Assembly: GCA_028753945.1 (NCBI GenBank)
Contig: JAPNXP010000001.1
Location: 14,374,501 to 14,438,500 of the forward strand
Reading direction: 5' to 3'
DNA: 64,000 nucleotides
From: Hexactinellida sp. DTS-2022
Lineage: Eukaryota; Porifera; Hexactinellida
Part shown: positions 1-11,073 of the stretch, piece by piece
Position numbering within the stretch: the stretch's first letter is position 1
How the letters are laid out: the number at the start of each line of letters is the position of its first letter
The notes under the pieces: model-generated
Databases searched by the model: none
Told to the model about the DNA's origin: nothing
Seen by the model: only the letters and a program-made list of their open reading frames with translations
Position numbers and translations under genes: made by a program

Positions 1-595
1 ATAGGTAAACAAGTTGGCTGATTTCGAGTTTCGCATTTACAGGTTTCTAATCGAAATATTTTTTGTTGTTGTTTAAAAAACGAGGTAAAAATATCTGTTA
101 TAATTCAAAATAAACTAGTGACTAACTTCCAAATGCTAGATATTGTAAACAAGTATGTTGAATACAAATTAAATTGTTTCAAAACTTTTAATGTAATTAT
201 TTATTGTTAATTGAAAAAAGCGGTTGAATAATCAGTCGTGAAGCAACCGACACAGAAGGACTCGTAATGAAAATGACTTAATCTTGGCTCATTTGACCTC
301 TAATACGTGGTGATATCCGTGTCATACAACATAATGTGATAATAATTTGTGAGGAAATCGATGCACTCTTTTTCTCAAATTATTCTACAGTTAACTTTCC
401 AATTCCAGAATGTTCACAAACCATTATTTGAACTTAGAGTTAACTAATTTATTCTCATTGAACAATATCGGCTTACAGAGATAATACAAACAACACCAGA
501 AGGTCCATACTATAATGCATTTGCTTTGATTAGTATCTAACCAGTGTATACCGATGAACCAGACCGTAATAAGATTATTTTGATGTGGACTTGTA

Positions 596-773
596 TACAA
601 TGAACTTCCGTTATAACGAATTGCTTGGGACCTGTAAATTTCTTCATTATACCGGATATTCGTTAGAAGCGGATAATAATTAATGCATTGAGTGTTCTGG
701 GGGAAGAATCTCCAATTGAATATAAGCAATTATTTCGTTATATCCGACTTTGTTATAACGGGAGTTCACTGTA
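596..773. mobile_element. pogo-type MITE, GTTATAACG family
   Basis: Starts TACAATGAACTTCCGTTATA and ends with the inverted form TATAACGGGAGTTCACTGTA. TA flanks and CAGT termini fit the Tc1/mariner-pogo superfamily. The same element lies at the orthologous place in copy B (42373-42550), so it predates the duplication. It has no coding capacity; the minus-strand ORF reading through it is chance. Confidence 0.75.
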
Positions 774-885
774 TTATCTACCGAAATCATTCTAATGAAA
801 TAATAGTTTAAAGAATATTTATAGGGAACAGATCCACGGACCATTTTTTCGAGTTAATAATTTAATCAAAATCTTTCGTGATTCC

Positions 886-1073
886 TACAGTAGAACCTCG
901 TTAATACAAACACCAAGGGACGGTAAAAATTTGTCCGCTTTATCCGGAGTTCTGATTAATCTGAGTAATACCCATTGAATAGCTATTGTAGGGACCTGAT
1001 TTTGTCGAACTGTTTGTTCGTCTTATCCGGAAATTCGTATTAATCGTGTTCGTATTAACGAGGTTCTACTGTA
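886..1073. mobile_element. pogo-type MITE, CCTCGTTAATAC family
   Basis: TIRs TACAGTAGAACCTCGTTAAT and GTATTAACGAGGTTCTACTG at the two ends, about 188 bp. Present at the same place in copy B (42662-42849). Related copies lie at 62774-62916 and 63600-63769. Confidence 0.78.
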
Positions 1074-1859
1074 TTTGGCAACAGTTGTGCATTAATAGCT
1101 TTATTACTTTAATATTTATGTACACTGAAAGTTTACAGTTACTTTGTTGAATGCAAGTAACATATTTCATGCAAAATTAAGTGTATCCAGAATAGTTTAA
1201 ATAGTAATCGTTCCAATTATTAATTGGATTAAACTTGATTTACAAATAGGATACGAACAAGTGCCAAATTACAAGGCCGAGCAGATAAATGTATACGTAT
1301 ATTCACAAATTCTATTACGATCTCCGAATATTCTAGTAGGATCTTGTCAAATCAACTGATGATCTAACATCGCATAGGCGTAGCACGCGGTCCGGCAGGT
1401 CCGGCCATCGCCGGAACAGTTTTCATTTATTCTACTATATTTTATAGGAGGTTCCGGTTTTGGCCGGACCACTTTAACTCTTTGGCCGGAGAGTTTTCAG
1501 AGCTTGCGACGCCCGTGCATCGGAGATTAGATAATACTCTTATTAATTGGTTTATAGGATAATTCCAGTTTGGTTCAGGGTTCCATTCAGTTTGAATTTG
1601 GGTCTATATTTTGATAATTTAAACGTTGATAGTTATACAGTTTGAATTTATTCAACTCCTTTGGTAGGGCAGTGTATAGGAGATATGTAGCAAAAGGAAG
1701 CTCGCAGACAATGTGAATCAAATTCAATAATTTATTAAAATGCATGAAGTACTTATGTGTCGGATGAATAATTAACGTCTGTTCAAATATAAACTATTTT
1801 ATGCATCGCCCAATCAGATTAAGGCTATTTCACTTCATATTTTTAATGGATCTGAGACT

Positions 1860-2032
1860 GAAATTTCATTGGTTGTGGATCTGTTAGAACGTATAGGCTT
1901 ATATAAAAAGGAAATCTTTAATCAGAAATATAAACGATTATTATTTGTGTTGTTTAAACAGAATATCCCATAGAATCTATTCTATAGATTCATTTCGAAT
2001 ATCAACATTTCAGAGAAACAGATCAAGTGAGT
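1860..2032 (+). promoter_or_regulatory. Candidate promoter and leader exon with splice donor (copy A)
   Basis: An ATTGGTT (inverted CCAAT) lies about 27 bp before TATATAAA (1900-1907). About 120 bp further on is a good splice donor, GTGAGT (2027-2032). The same order of signals recurs at 44130-44285 (copy B) and, more diverged, at 41300-41475. I infer a TATA promoter with a short non-coding first exon, possibly for the downstream NLR gene. No transcript evidence is available. Confidence 0.45.
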
Positions 2033-2039
2033 TTCAATT

Positions 2040-4450
2040 ATAGTTGCTAAATTGACATACGTATATGTATACAAACTCTTCCATCAGAGTGCCAAACCAT
2101 ATTAAATTCGGTTCTAACGTACCCCTTCTGCAAAAGAAAATTGGTTACAACTTACAAGATTGTAACTACTTACACTACATTGAAATAAGCACATATTATG
2201 TGGCAGCACATCTTGTGCGGGACGTGCGGAAAGCTCTGTACTACTTTTTAAAAGAGAAACTTCTAAGTTTCGGCATAGAGTCATCTGATTAGCGAGAAAA
2301 TCTTATCATAGAATCGGTTGTGTATTGTGGCCGCCATGTTACCTCCATACAGGTCGAAAAATCAATTAATTCCTATTTACAGTTTGGTAGTAAAATGAGT
2401 CACCCTATATAATGAGTCAAATTCGGCTAGCGAGTGTGACAATTCTATCCATAGAGAGAGACAATACCAAAGTTACGAATTTTGACAAAATTATCAATGG
2501 CTTTGAGGTTATGAATTCAAGAAAACTTTTTTATATAAATGTAAAATGTATTAAAAAGTAGTATTATTATCATATTATCTCACGCCTGGGTAAGGGGGAG
2601 GAATTTTGTTTTTATTATTATGAACATAACTATAAACTTGTGTAAAGTACTCCTAATATAGCAAATTTTAATTAATCTTGTATTTAGGGCATTACTATCA
2701 TTATTTTGGCATTGGCATGTGATTTTATATTTAATTTAATTATTAATATTTATTGTTTGGCATAGGATAATGTTATTTGCATATTAATGGAAATAAAAAT
2801 AAATTCCCGTCCGCCATCCGTATTTCTAAAGAAATCCGGATGATAAACAATTAATTTATTTTACCTGGCCTTAGTATTACAATCTGTATCAGCTCTGTGG
2901 CACAGTTCAATGTGCCACGTGCTACGCTACTTATAATGCATAACTTGTGAATAAGTATGCAGATACAGCCATAGCTCTTAGTGTATACTGAGTATAAGAA
3001 TACTTAGATTAATAGTAGTCATAAAATACTAATCGCTAATTCAACTGTAACAACAAACTCAAACAATAATAACAATTCAATAACACTGCTTGAAACGATC
3101 TACTACATTAGAAGTGAGATTTGTATACGAACTGTGCACAATGTGAGTTAAATATGTAGATATTATTGTCAGTTTTAAGTTAACAAGCCTATTTCCTGGC
3201 TGTAGTTTGATTAAACTATTTGTAGTTCCCTTGATAAAATCATTTCCGTACCTTTTCCTTCTTCAAACTTGAAAATATATTTTAATGAATCAATTATGAT
3301 CAACTTGTAATGTTTTGCTGTTCAGCTTAATTGGGTCATTTTTCGCTGTAGCAGAATTATAGTTAAAAGGATAGTAGTAAATGGGAAGAAATTTCAGGTT
3401 TTTACATAATTCAAACTTTGCTTTAGTACATACATACATCAAAGTTTGGTTATTCGTGTCCATATTTGGTTACTCTAGGGATATATATATATTATATAAA
3501 TTTGTTATTTTGTATTATGTAATTCAATCTAAGATTCTGTAAATTCACGGTAATTGTGTCAAAGTACTTACTCAAATATATGGATGTATCACTCGTTTAT
3601 TGAATATTATTGCTCACAAGATAGCATATTTCGGTTTACTGGTCGCTTCACCGCACTACTACCTCTGAATTAACTATAGATATAGTTATCATTCGAGCTA
3701 CCATATAATTACATGCTGTAGAAGAACGTAACTTGTAATACATTGAATGAGCTCACCAAAGTGTAGTACACTAAATAATTATTGACATCGATACACCGTT
3801 GGTATCAAATTATTCTACGTAATGAACTTTGCAATTCCAGAATGTTCTTAGACAATTATTTCAACTTAGGGTTCATTAATTTATTCTCAATGAACTATAT
3901 CTTCTTACAGAGACTAGTACAAACAACTCCAGTAGAGTCTATAACATGCTTTTGAATTATAGCTATTCTAATTACTGCATTCCTATGAACCACATCGTCA
4001 CTTAGATTATATTTTCCTAATTGCATTAGACTAATGGATAAACAAGTGTATTTAAATTTAGTATCATTGAGAAATATAATTTAGGCGAACACTTCCAAAG
4101 ACTATTTAATGTAAATTAATCCACTCCATTAAATTATGAAACAATCTCAACACTTTTTGTCTTCTGTTATTTTTATGTTTATTGACATCATCTATGCATT
4201 TAATTTATGTCGCATTATTGAATGCTGATTTTCAAAGTTGTAAATTGATTGAACATCACTTATGTCACGGGCATTAATTATACAAAACTATAGAACAGAA
4301 TTACAATTGAGAGTATATTCCTGTAATATGAAATAACTGCATTATTTACAAAGATTAATTTTTCTTTAAGAATTGATTTTATAGATGAACACTTGACTAT
4401 TAATTTGTGTCAGCTAATTATTATTAACATTATATTATTGCTTGTATCTA
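2040..4450. other. Non-coding stretch of copy A
   Basis: AT-rich with no convincing gene. Further GTGAGT/GTGAGA donor-like sites occur at 3114-3119 and 3143-3148 and are conserved in copy B. The 75-aa ORF near 2065 is disrupted in copy B, so it is not under protein-level constraint. Confidence 0.6.
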
Positions 4451-4457
4451 TTTGTAG

Positions 4458-4556
4458 AATAAAAGAATCAATCAATAACCGAGAATCGAGAATCAATTCA
4501 TTCCAAATAACGCAGAACTAACAATTGACTGCTGTGAAGTATTATCTGAATACAAA
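4458..4556 (+). other. Candidate non-coding leader exon, copy A
   Basis: Bounded by an acceptor-like CTATTTGTAG and a donor GTGAGT (4557-4562), length 99 nt. The copy B equivalent (46700-46799) keeps both splice signals although the interior carries substitutions and a 1-nt length change, which argues for an untranslated exon. Inferred to be part of the NLR leader. Confidence 0.4.
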
Positions 4557-4857
4557 GTGAGTTAGTATTTGCATTAGCTTCGGTCTCGTTGGCTTGCTAC
4601 GGGTCATTCAATTGCTACATGTAGTGTCGCTTTGTTGACAATTTGTTAATAGACTCTAAAATAACGTTATTGATATTTCGGCAAATTTGGTGCCGTACAA
4701 ATGTTAAGTAACTTAAAGTCATACGAATATTTACACCCCCTTCTTATTCATGCTTTACTATTTTGTAAACAAAAGTATTATATTACACACATTAGTCAAC
4801 TCCATCCCCTTTGAAAAGGTTTATTGATATTTAACTTTCTATCGCATTATTTTGTAG

Positions 4858-4917
4858 AATCGACTCAATCAAATACTAACAAACTCCGAGACGAACACAC
4901 CACACATTCTGTATCAA
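4858..4917 (+). other. Second candidate non-coding leader exon, copy A
   Basis: Acceptor TTATTTTGTAG before it and donor GTGAGT (4918-4923) after it, length 60 nt. Its copy B counterpart (47101-47159) keeps both signals and differs by 1 nt in length. The following intron would run to the acceptor at 11068, just before the NLR1 ATG. Confidence 0.4.
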
Positions 4918-4938
4918 GTGAGTTATTATTGAGTTGAG

Positions 4939-5666
4939 TACAGTGGATACCGGTTACCGAATATAACAACCAATGAGCATTTTAATATTCGTTTGAATTG
5001 ACAAGATTCCGGATTTAAGAACATTCGATTTTTGGAACATTTTAGCAGTGATGCAATTCGATTTCTTTGAATAGAATCTCTTTAGCTTTGTTCCTAGTTT
5101 ATTTATAACCGATAATGAGACAGTAAAGCTTTTTCGCCTGTGTTAGTCAAACAGTCGAATGTTACTGTATTGTAGATCAGGGGTTTATCTAGGATTTTCG
5201 TGGCAGGCACTTTATTATGTAGGTATAAATTTCCGTCACCCTAAATGTATTAGCCATAATACATAATCAGTATAATTCAATGATGCGGCACTATTTTAAG
5301 GAGGTAATTGCAACGGTGCACAAACAGTTGATTATCCAAGCATTTCTGGACCAGAAAATCTGGTGCCATACATCATTTCTGGACCAGAAAATCTGGTGCC
5401 ATACATGTGCCATTCATCCGGCACATAATTAAGTGCCTACCCGGCACCTAAATCGAATCGCAATTCACGAACTTTTTCACCACAACTGATGCCTGGCTAA
5501 AAGTGCCGGCCATGCACCTAGATAAAGCCCTGTTGTAGATCCATATACTATGTTCATAAATACTGATTAACATTACGTAGTATAGAATACTATACTGTTT
5601 ACAAGAACATATTGGTTATAAGAATATATCTGTGATAATATTTTCTCTAAACCGGTATCCACTGTA
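4939..5666. mobile_element. pogo-type MITE, GGATACCGGTTA family, with nested hAT MITE
   Basis: Begins TACAGTGGATACCGGTTA and ends AACCGGTATCCACTGTA. Copy B has it at 47181-47693 without the nested hAT element but with about 150 bp of other sequence near 47300-47460. Internal sequence has repeated AAGAACAT motifs typical of this family (other copies at 35965, 50696, 63295). Confidence 0.7.
5178..5532. mobile_element. hAT MITE, copy-A specific
   Basis: TIRs CAGGGGTTTATCTAGG and CCTAGATAAAGCCCTG, flanked by the perfect 8-bp target duplication TTGTAGAT (5170-5177, 5533-5540). Copy B is empty at this point, so it inserted after the segmental duplication. It holds a 30-31-bp direct repeat around 5340-5404 containing CTGGACCAGAAAATCTGG. 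Confidence 0.9.
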
Positions 5667-5669
5667 TTG

Positions 5670-8440
5670 TGTAGTTTGTGAATTAATTATACCTGCCAAC
5701 CCTACAGCATATACGCTATTTGACCAGGGATTTAGTTATTTTAAACAATCTGTGTTTGAATTTCACGCTCCTGAAATTAGTTGTATACACTAACCCGGCA
5801 AAAAGTATTTGAACTACAATAATTTAAATAAAACTATGCTTTGGTATAATAAAATAGCAAAATATATGAATTTATATTTCTATGGAGGTGTTACACTCAT
5901 TAACTAATAATGATCTAATTAAATATATAATTTCTGATCATTTTGAGGCAATTGAATTATACCTGTAATTCTGATTTCAGATTTGAATACCACATTGTCG
6001 AATTGCTATAGGTACAGAATTTCTAATCCATGCCATAATTTTCCACTGAGCTACAGCCCATTCCCTAATGTGCCACTTGTGCCCAAAGTGTCACGTGCTA
6101 GTGACACTAATGCCACTTCATGAATATTGAATATAAATGACTTAAAATCACAATTTTCTGAAATGTATAATTAGTGTAAGATATTTAATTAAAGACATGT
6201 AAATAATAAGGACTTGTTTAAACAGAGTTAATGCGAAACAAGAAATTTGTGTCTGGAATAAAATTCCTATGTTTTAAATACTTTTGTCCGGTTAGTGTAC
6301 ATATCGCTTCGTGCAAGTAAACTTTCCAGCAATCCCTGGACATGTTCCACCATAGAAACATAATTGAAAGATATTCTTCAAATTAATCACATTCCTAAAC
6401 ACATTCATTATGTGATCACTAATAATGACATCGAGCCTGTATTGCAAGCAAGCGAAATTTCAATTCCTCGAGCCATAAGAAATGTGTCCAGGGAATTCTT
6501 GGCATCCATTGATTTGTCTTGACTATGTTGGCAGGTATTATATTTTATACATGTATTTCCAAAGTTAATATCTTTGCTAACTAATGATAGCAATTATTGC
6601 ATTTTCCTGCGAATTTTAACAGTTACAATGGGATCAAATTTAGCTAAACTGTGTGCCATTAATATTTAATACATTAGAACTCGGTTATAACGTATCTTCG
6701 GGAATAGTACTAACCGAGTTTACGCTCATAGAAATAAAAATGTTGTTTGGATAAAATAGTAGTAAATACTAAGGCAAAGTAGGTACTAATCCAGGCACGT
6801 TATATCCGAGTTCTACTGTATACCCGTATTGATTAATTCTGCTATCGAATGTATGTAAACAACATGTTGATTCAAGATTTAACATATTTAACTAAGAGCT
6901 AAATTTACAGTTAAACTAAACAAGTAGAGAAAATTATCTAACACTCATTCTAACAAAATACTAATGGAGTGGATAGCTATAACTAGTTCCGCACATATTA
7001 ATATATTTCAAATTGAGCAAGAGCTAAACGACGCTCCCTTGAATAATTATACTCTCTTAGTCTCTATTTCTGAGGGGAGGCCTCCTATCCCTATTGTATC
7101 TCCTCTGGTATAGTCTGTCTGCATGGCTTCCTATTCGGTATGTTCCTCTTAGCAATTCCGTTTCAACACTTATTAAAGTGAGCAACCTTGCTTCCTTTCA
7201 TTAATCTGGATCCTACGTTAGCACCCAATCGCTCTTTGATAGGATAATGCCATCGAAACAGGATTCTTCTGACCGATGTTCATTTTTCAAAACAACTGTG
7301 ACTCTTAACTGTACATCTTTAATTGTTTCAATCCTGGAATTTGGAGTTGTGAGATTGGAATTAGCCTTTCTATTCACTGGGAATCGCGAATAGTTGACTT
7401 CTTGCAGTAGTATAACCTCAGTATCATAGTTCGGACCAGGCAAGTAAGCCACGCAATGAAATAAAACTAGTTATCAGATCGAACAGTGTGTTGTTGTTTA
7501 CCTTTTTAATGCACTCTGCATTTGGTGTAGTACCAAAGGGAAATATCAACGTTATCCGAATGCATTCACATGTCATCTAAATAGGGATGGCAATCTCATC
7601 TCCACTTAAATCTTCATCCTTGAGCCTCGTGTATATCGCGTGTCTGCTACAAAGACATAATGCCACACTGCTCTCGTTGCCAGAAAAGAATCTTTAAGTT
7701 GAATACGTCAAGTTTGAAGAAAAGGACAGGTCCGTATAATATTCACAGTCTTTTGAGTTCGGCATAAGCACGCATCTTCTGTGATGAATCGCGGTCCATA
7801 GCCATTCCCTCCGAGCGCTCTGATTCACTGGATGAGAACTCTTGGTGTAGAATCCATGTTTCCTCATTAATGTGATGGCTGGTGTATTTTTGTTCTCAGC
7901 GAATAGCCAGCAATATTCACCCGAAGGTTCGCATATTCGGCTAGCTCGGTATTAACTTGAAGTTTAAATCCTAATTCGCAGATTGTGTTGTATTTAGTTA
8001 CAGATAGTCCAGGATAGCGGTGTTCCTCCAATGTAAGAAAGAAACCCATTTCTCTCGGTGTCTATCTCTCCCAGTTCTCCATCAATAGCTCTCCTGCTGA
8101 AGCAGGCAACAAGGAATTGGTTTGCTTTTTTTTATACCCAATTCCTTTTCATAGATATAGCTTTTCATAGATTTGCTGGCCACTGCCTGGGAAAAGACTT
8201 TTCCATTCTTCTATACTAATTCCTTCTGTGTGTAGGAATTATTGATGCAACACACATCAATGTTCTTTCCTAGAAATACTACTTAGTAGCATAACATTTC
8301 GGATAGTCGTGGTAGTTAATCATGCTGCTATGCTTTACAGGAAAATAATGTAATAGTCAATTGCTCATCTAAAAAAAGTAATAAATTATTGCTTATTAGT
8401 CTAGTGCATAAAGATAAAACAAGTAACTAATAGCATAATC
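5670..8440. other. Non-coding stretch of copy A
   Basis: No convincing gene. It contains a pogo-like MITE (6670-6820). From about 7040 there is sequence shared with copy B 49050-49640 and 52752-53150, likely degraded retroelement 3' sequence. The target point of the 3.1-kb copy B insertion corresponds to about 7580 here. Confidence 0.5.
6670..6820. mobile_element. pogo-type MITE, AACTCGGTTATAACG family
   Basis: Left end TACATTAGAACTCGGTTATA, right end TTATATCCGAGTTCTACTGT. Copy B has the left end near 48712 but has lost the right end. A more complete relative is at 22024-22471. Confidence 0.6.
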
Positions 8441-8449
8441 TAGCATCCT

Positions 8450-10320
8450 TTGTGATAACTTATTACAACCCTCCCCTCCACGTTGTTGGACGATCTAATC
8501 TGACTGGACTGATCAAAAGGCTTGCTTGTTCTGTTGGACCGACGCAAGGGTTGCGTCAGCTCTTCCATTTGAATCTCCCCTCACCGGTTCTCCATTGGGT
8601 CAGGATTTGGTTATACGAATTTATGTGGGGTGGAAACAGTCCAACGAGAGTCCTTCTTGTATTCCTTGAAACTGTAGATGATCTATAGAGGGCGTACCAT
8701 CACCCATTCTTTAACATAACATATAATCACTGGAAAACCCATCTGTCGCGTACAAGACTAGCGAAACCACTTCATATGAGGAGAAATATCCCAAAATTAT
8801 ATCCAACCCCTTTTGTCATGTCCTCCTTTTGAACTTCTCGTTTGTTAACCACTTGACTCGTACCCGAGAGAAGCTTAAATGTAACTTGAGCTTCCTGTCC
8901 ATCATGAGCACCTCGTTTGATATCCCTGTAGTACTGTGAGGCTTAGTACTGTAGTTAAAGTAAATTTGGAAACCATTGTCTCTATAGAACCTGTGTTTGT
9001 TTTCTTAATGGCCTCTATGAATGTTGTACTAACTTTTAACTTGGCCGTTAGAAGAGGGGTGATATTGCGCTGCCCGCTTTTCCAAATGCCGTTTCGCTCG
9101 GTAATGTCGCAAATACTGTGCTTGTAAATTCTTTCCCATTATCCACATTAAATTATTCGGAAGCACATGAGTGGAATAATTATCCGAAACTTCTCAACTG
9201 GCGAGTGTGTGGTTGCTGAGGTCACTACTGCACTTCCATGCATTAAAATTCGTATCTACGTACTACTTACTACTAATCGTACATTTTCTATTTGAGTATT
9301 AATCATGCATCCGAGTCCATGTGTACAGGGCAGTTCCCAAGGGTGTAAGGGAACCTTTGGCGGTGAATGTCTGGAGGCTGTCATATTTGACATCCTTGAG
9401 ATACCTGGATGGCTTTCATGAAGTATGTATGTCACTACGGCTTCGCGTCCTATTGAAGGCACCACTATCTTGTTGTCCCAGAGGAAACAGCCATGTTGTA
9501 CGGTTAATTTACCACTTCTAGTTATACATTCGGACGGAAAATACCATTCCTCGGACCAAATAGTCCGCCCCTATAATAACTCTGGTAGTTTGTTGGATAA
9601 TACTTGATGTCGATCAGTCGATTTTTGCTCCGAATGCAAATGGGACAATCTAATATACTCCATCATCAAAATTAGTTCATTCGGTAAGGAAACAAAATTT
9701 GATGCTTCGTATATGTGTGGACGGCTCTAAAAATCTATTGTCCATTTAATTCCTTCTTTTGAACTGATCCGGTAACTGTGCGCTCCAAATAATAGTGCCC
9801 ACCTTGTAATCTTGCCGACGCCTTCTGTTTCGACGCCTTACTATAATCAGCTTGTGAAAGGGCTGTCCTAGAGAAGTGATCAAACTTTCTACATGCAAGT
9901 TTGGGTGTTAATGGTAGCTAATAAATATGCATGATCTTGTTCAAGTTTGGAAAGTAAATCGTTGATAAGGGGAAAACGCTTGTATAGACTTGTGCATACC
10001 GGTTAACCATCACCTTATAGCCCCACAAACTCGTATTGACCAGTCACATTTCACAATCGGAACAATTGGTGCTGCCCAGTCGGAATAATATACCCGTTCT
10101 ATAACTCCTTGAGTTACTAGTCGTTCATGTTCACTTCCACCTTTTCTGAATCGAAAGTTGTAGTGTTCTTGCATCGTAGTACTTTTGGAAAAGCTGTCGA
10201 TATAATGGTAATAGTCGCATTGCCACCTGTCGTACAAACGGATTCTTTTTAAATAATGTCCCAGAAGTTCCTGGAGTTAATCTATTATACGAACCTGGCA
10301 GAGATCTGTCCAACGCAGTT
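8450..10320 (-). pseudogene. Ty3/Gypsy retrotransposon pol remains
   Basis: Reading the minus strand from 10313 downward, a reverse-transcriptase N-terminal part is clear: residues like LVTQGVIERVYYSDWAAPIV (about 10060-10130), matching the Gypsy pattern of a 'VxxGVIExVxxSxWAAPIV' loop. Integrase N-terminal sequence follows at about 9390-9510 (GCFLWDNKIVVPSIGREAVV, then a HPGISRM motif), and around 9300-9340 the typical VPLHPWELP. Near 8460-8570 the frame reads LRRSNRTSKPFDQ, the usual basic C-terminal tail. Stops and frameshifts throughout and missing RT core and RNase H mean it is dead. LTRs were not identified. Confidence 0.8.
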
Positions 10321-10329
10321 TGATAGCAA

Positions 10330-11068
10330 ATCTGAGATAAAAGAACTTTAGAGACTCCTGAGTTTATGTTCCCTCCTCCTGTCTGTTGGACTCTTCATGA
10401 ATTGGATTGCATACGTTTCGAATATCAAGTGGCAATTAGTGTTGCGTTGCTTAATGGGTGTATTACCGCATGGTTTGATGCATCAAAGTCTGTAGTAAGT
10501 TAGTACAGTTAGTATCTCGTGACTGTGAGTCAGTGGGATTGGAAATAATATGTGTATTAAGCTAGGCAATAGTTAACTAAACAACCGACTAATCAATAAT
10601 CATATATAACTAATGTCATACAAGTATATCAATCATATTACCTAAGAGCATGTATAGTGTGATAACACGACTGTATAGTCATCCAAGTGCGTGTTGTCCG
10701 CGGCCACCGGGATCCATAGACCCCCGATTGGTGCTCCACTCATTAATTCGGAAGAATGCCCAGATCAAATATAGGTAAAGTGAACTGTAGTATAAATAGA
10801 CAATATTACTAAATACGTACTTATTTTCAATCTTTACCGGATTGGCATAGCATGCGTTGTGTATCGAGGAGTGTAAACATATTATGACTGTTATTAATTA
10901 ATTTAAATAACGAAATCAAAATATAATAATGTGAGAAATATTGTTGTTTAAAAGCGCGATTTATTCAAGTTCCTCTTAAGCGTCACGTCCCAATAAATGG
11001 CGCACATTTATAGATACATAGTATTCAATTAGGGGAGACATTTGTATTCCAATATCTCTTATTTATAG
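10330..11068. other. NLR1 upstream region
   Basis: No gene seen. It may hold the 5' end of the Gypsy remnant and the end of the NLR1 leader intron. The last bases before 11068 (ATCTCTTATTTATAG) form a good splice acceptor. Confidence 0.4.
11054..11068 (+). other. Predicted splice acceptor before NLR1 ATG
   Basis: Pyrimidine-leaning ATCTCTTATTTATAG ends 5 nt before the NLR1 start codon. NLR2 has TTCTTTTACAG 6 nt before its start although the surrounding sequence is not alike, so the arrangement looks functional. Confidence 0.5.
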
Positions 11069-11073
11069 TTAAA

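Noticed and set aside
424-729. 101-codon minus-strand ORF
   Set aside because: Overlaps a pogo MITE and is not preserved in copy B.
2065-2292. 75-codon ORF in copy A
   Set aside because: The copy B version (44302-44496) is frameshifted and truncated while the DNA is otherwise conserved, so there is no protein constraint.
5340-5404. Two copies of a 30-31-bp repeat, considered as a CRISPR-like array
   Set aside because: Only two units without regular spacers, inside a hAT MITE in a eukaryotic sequence.
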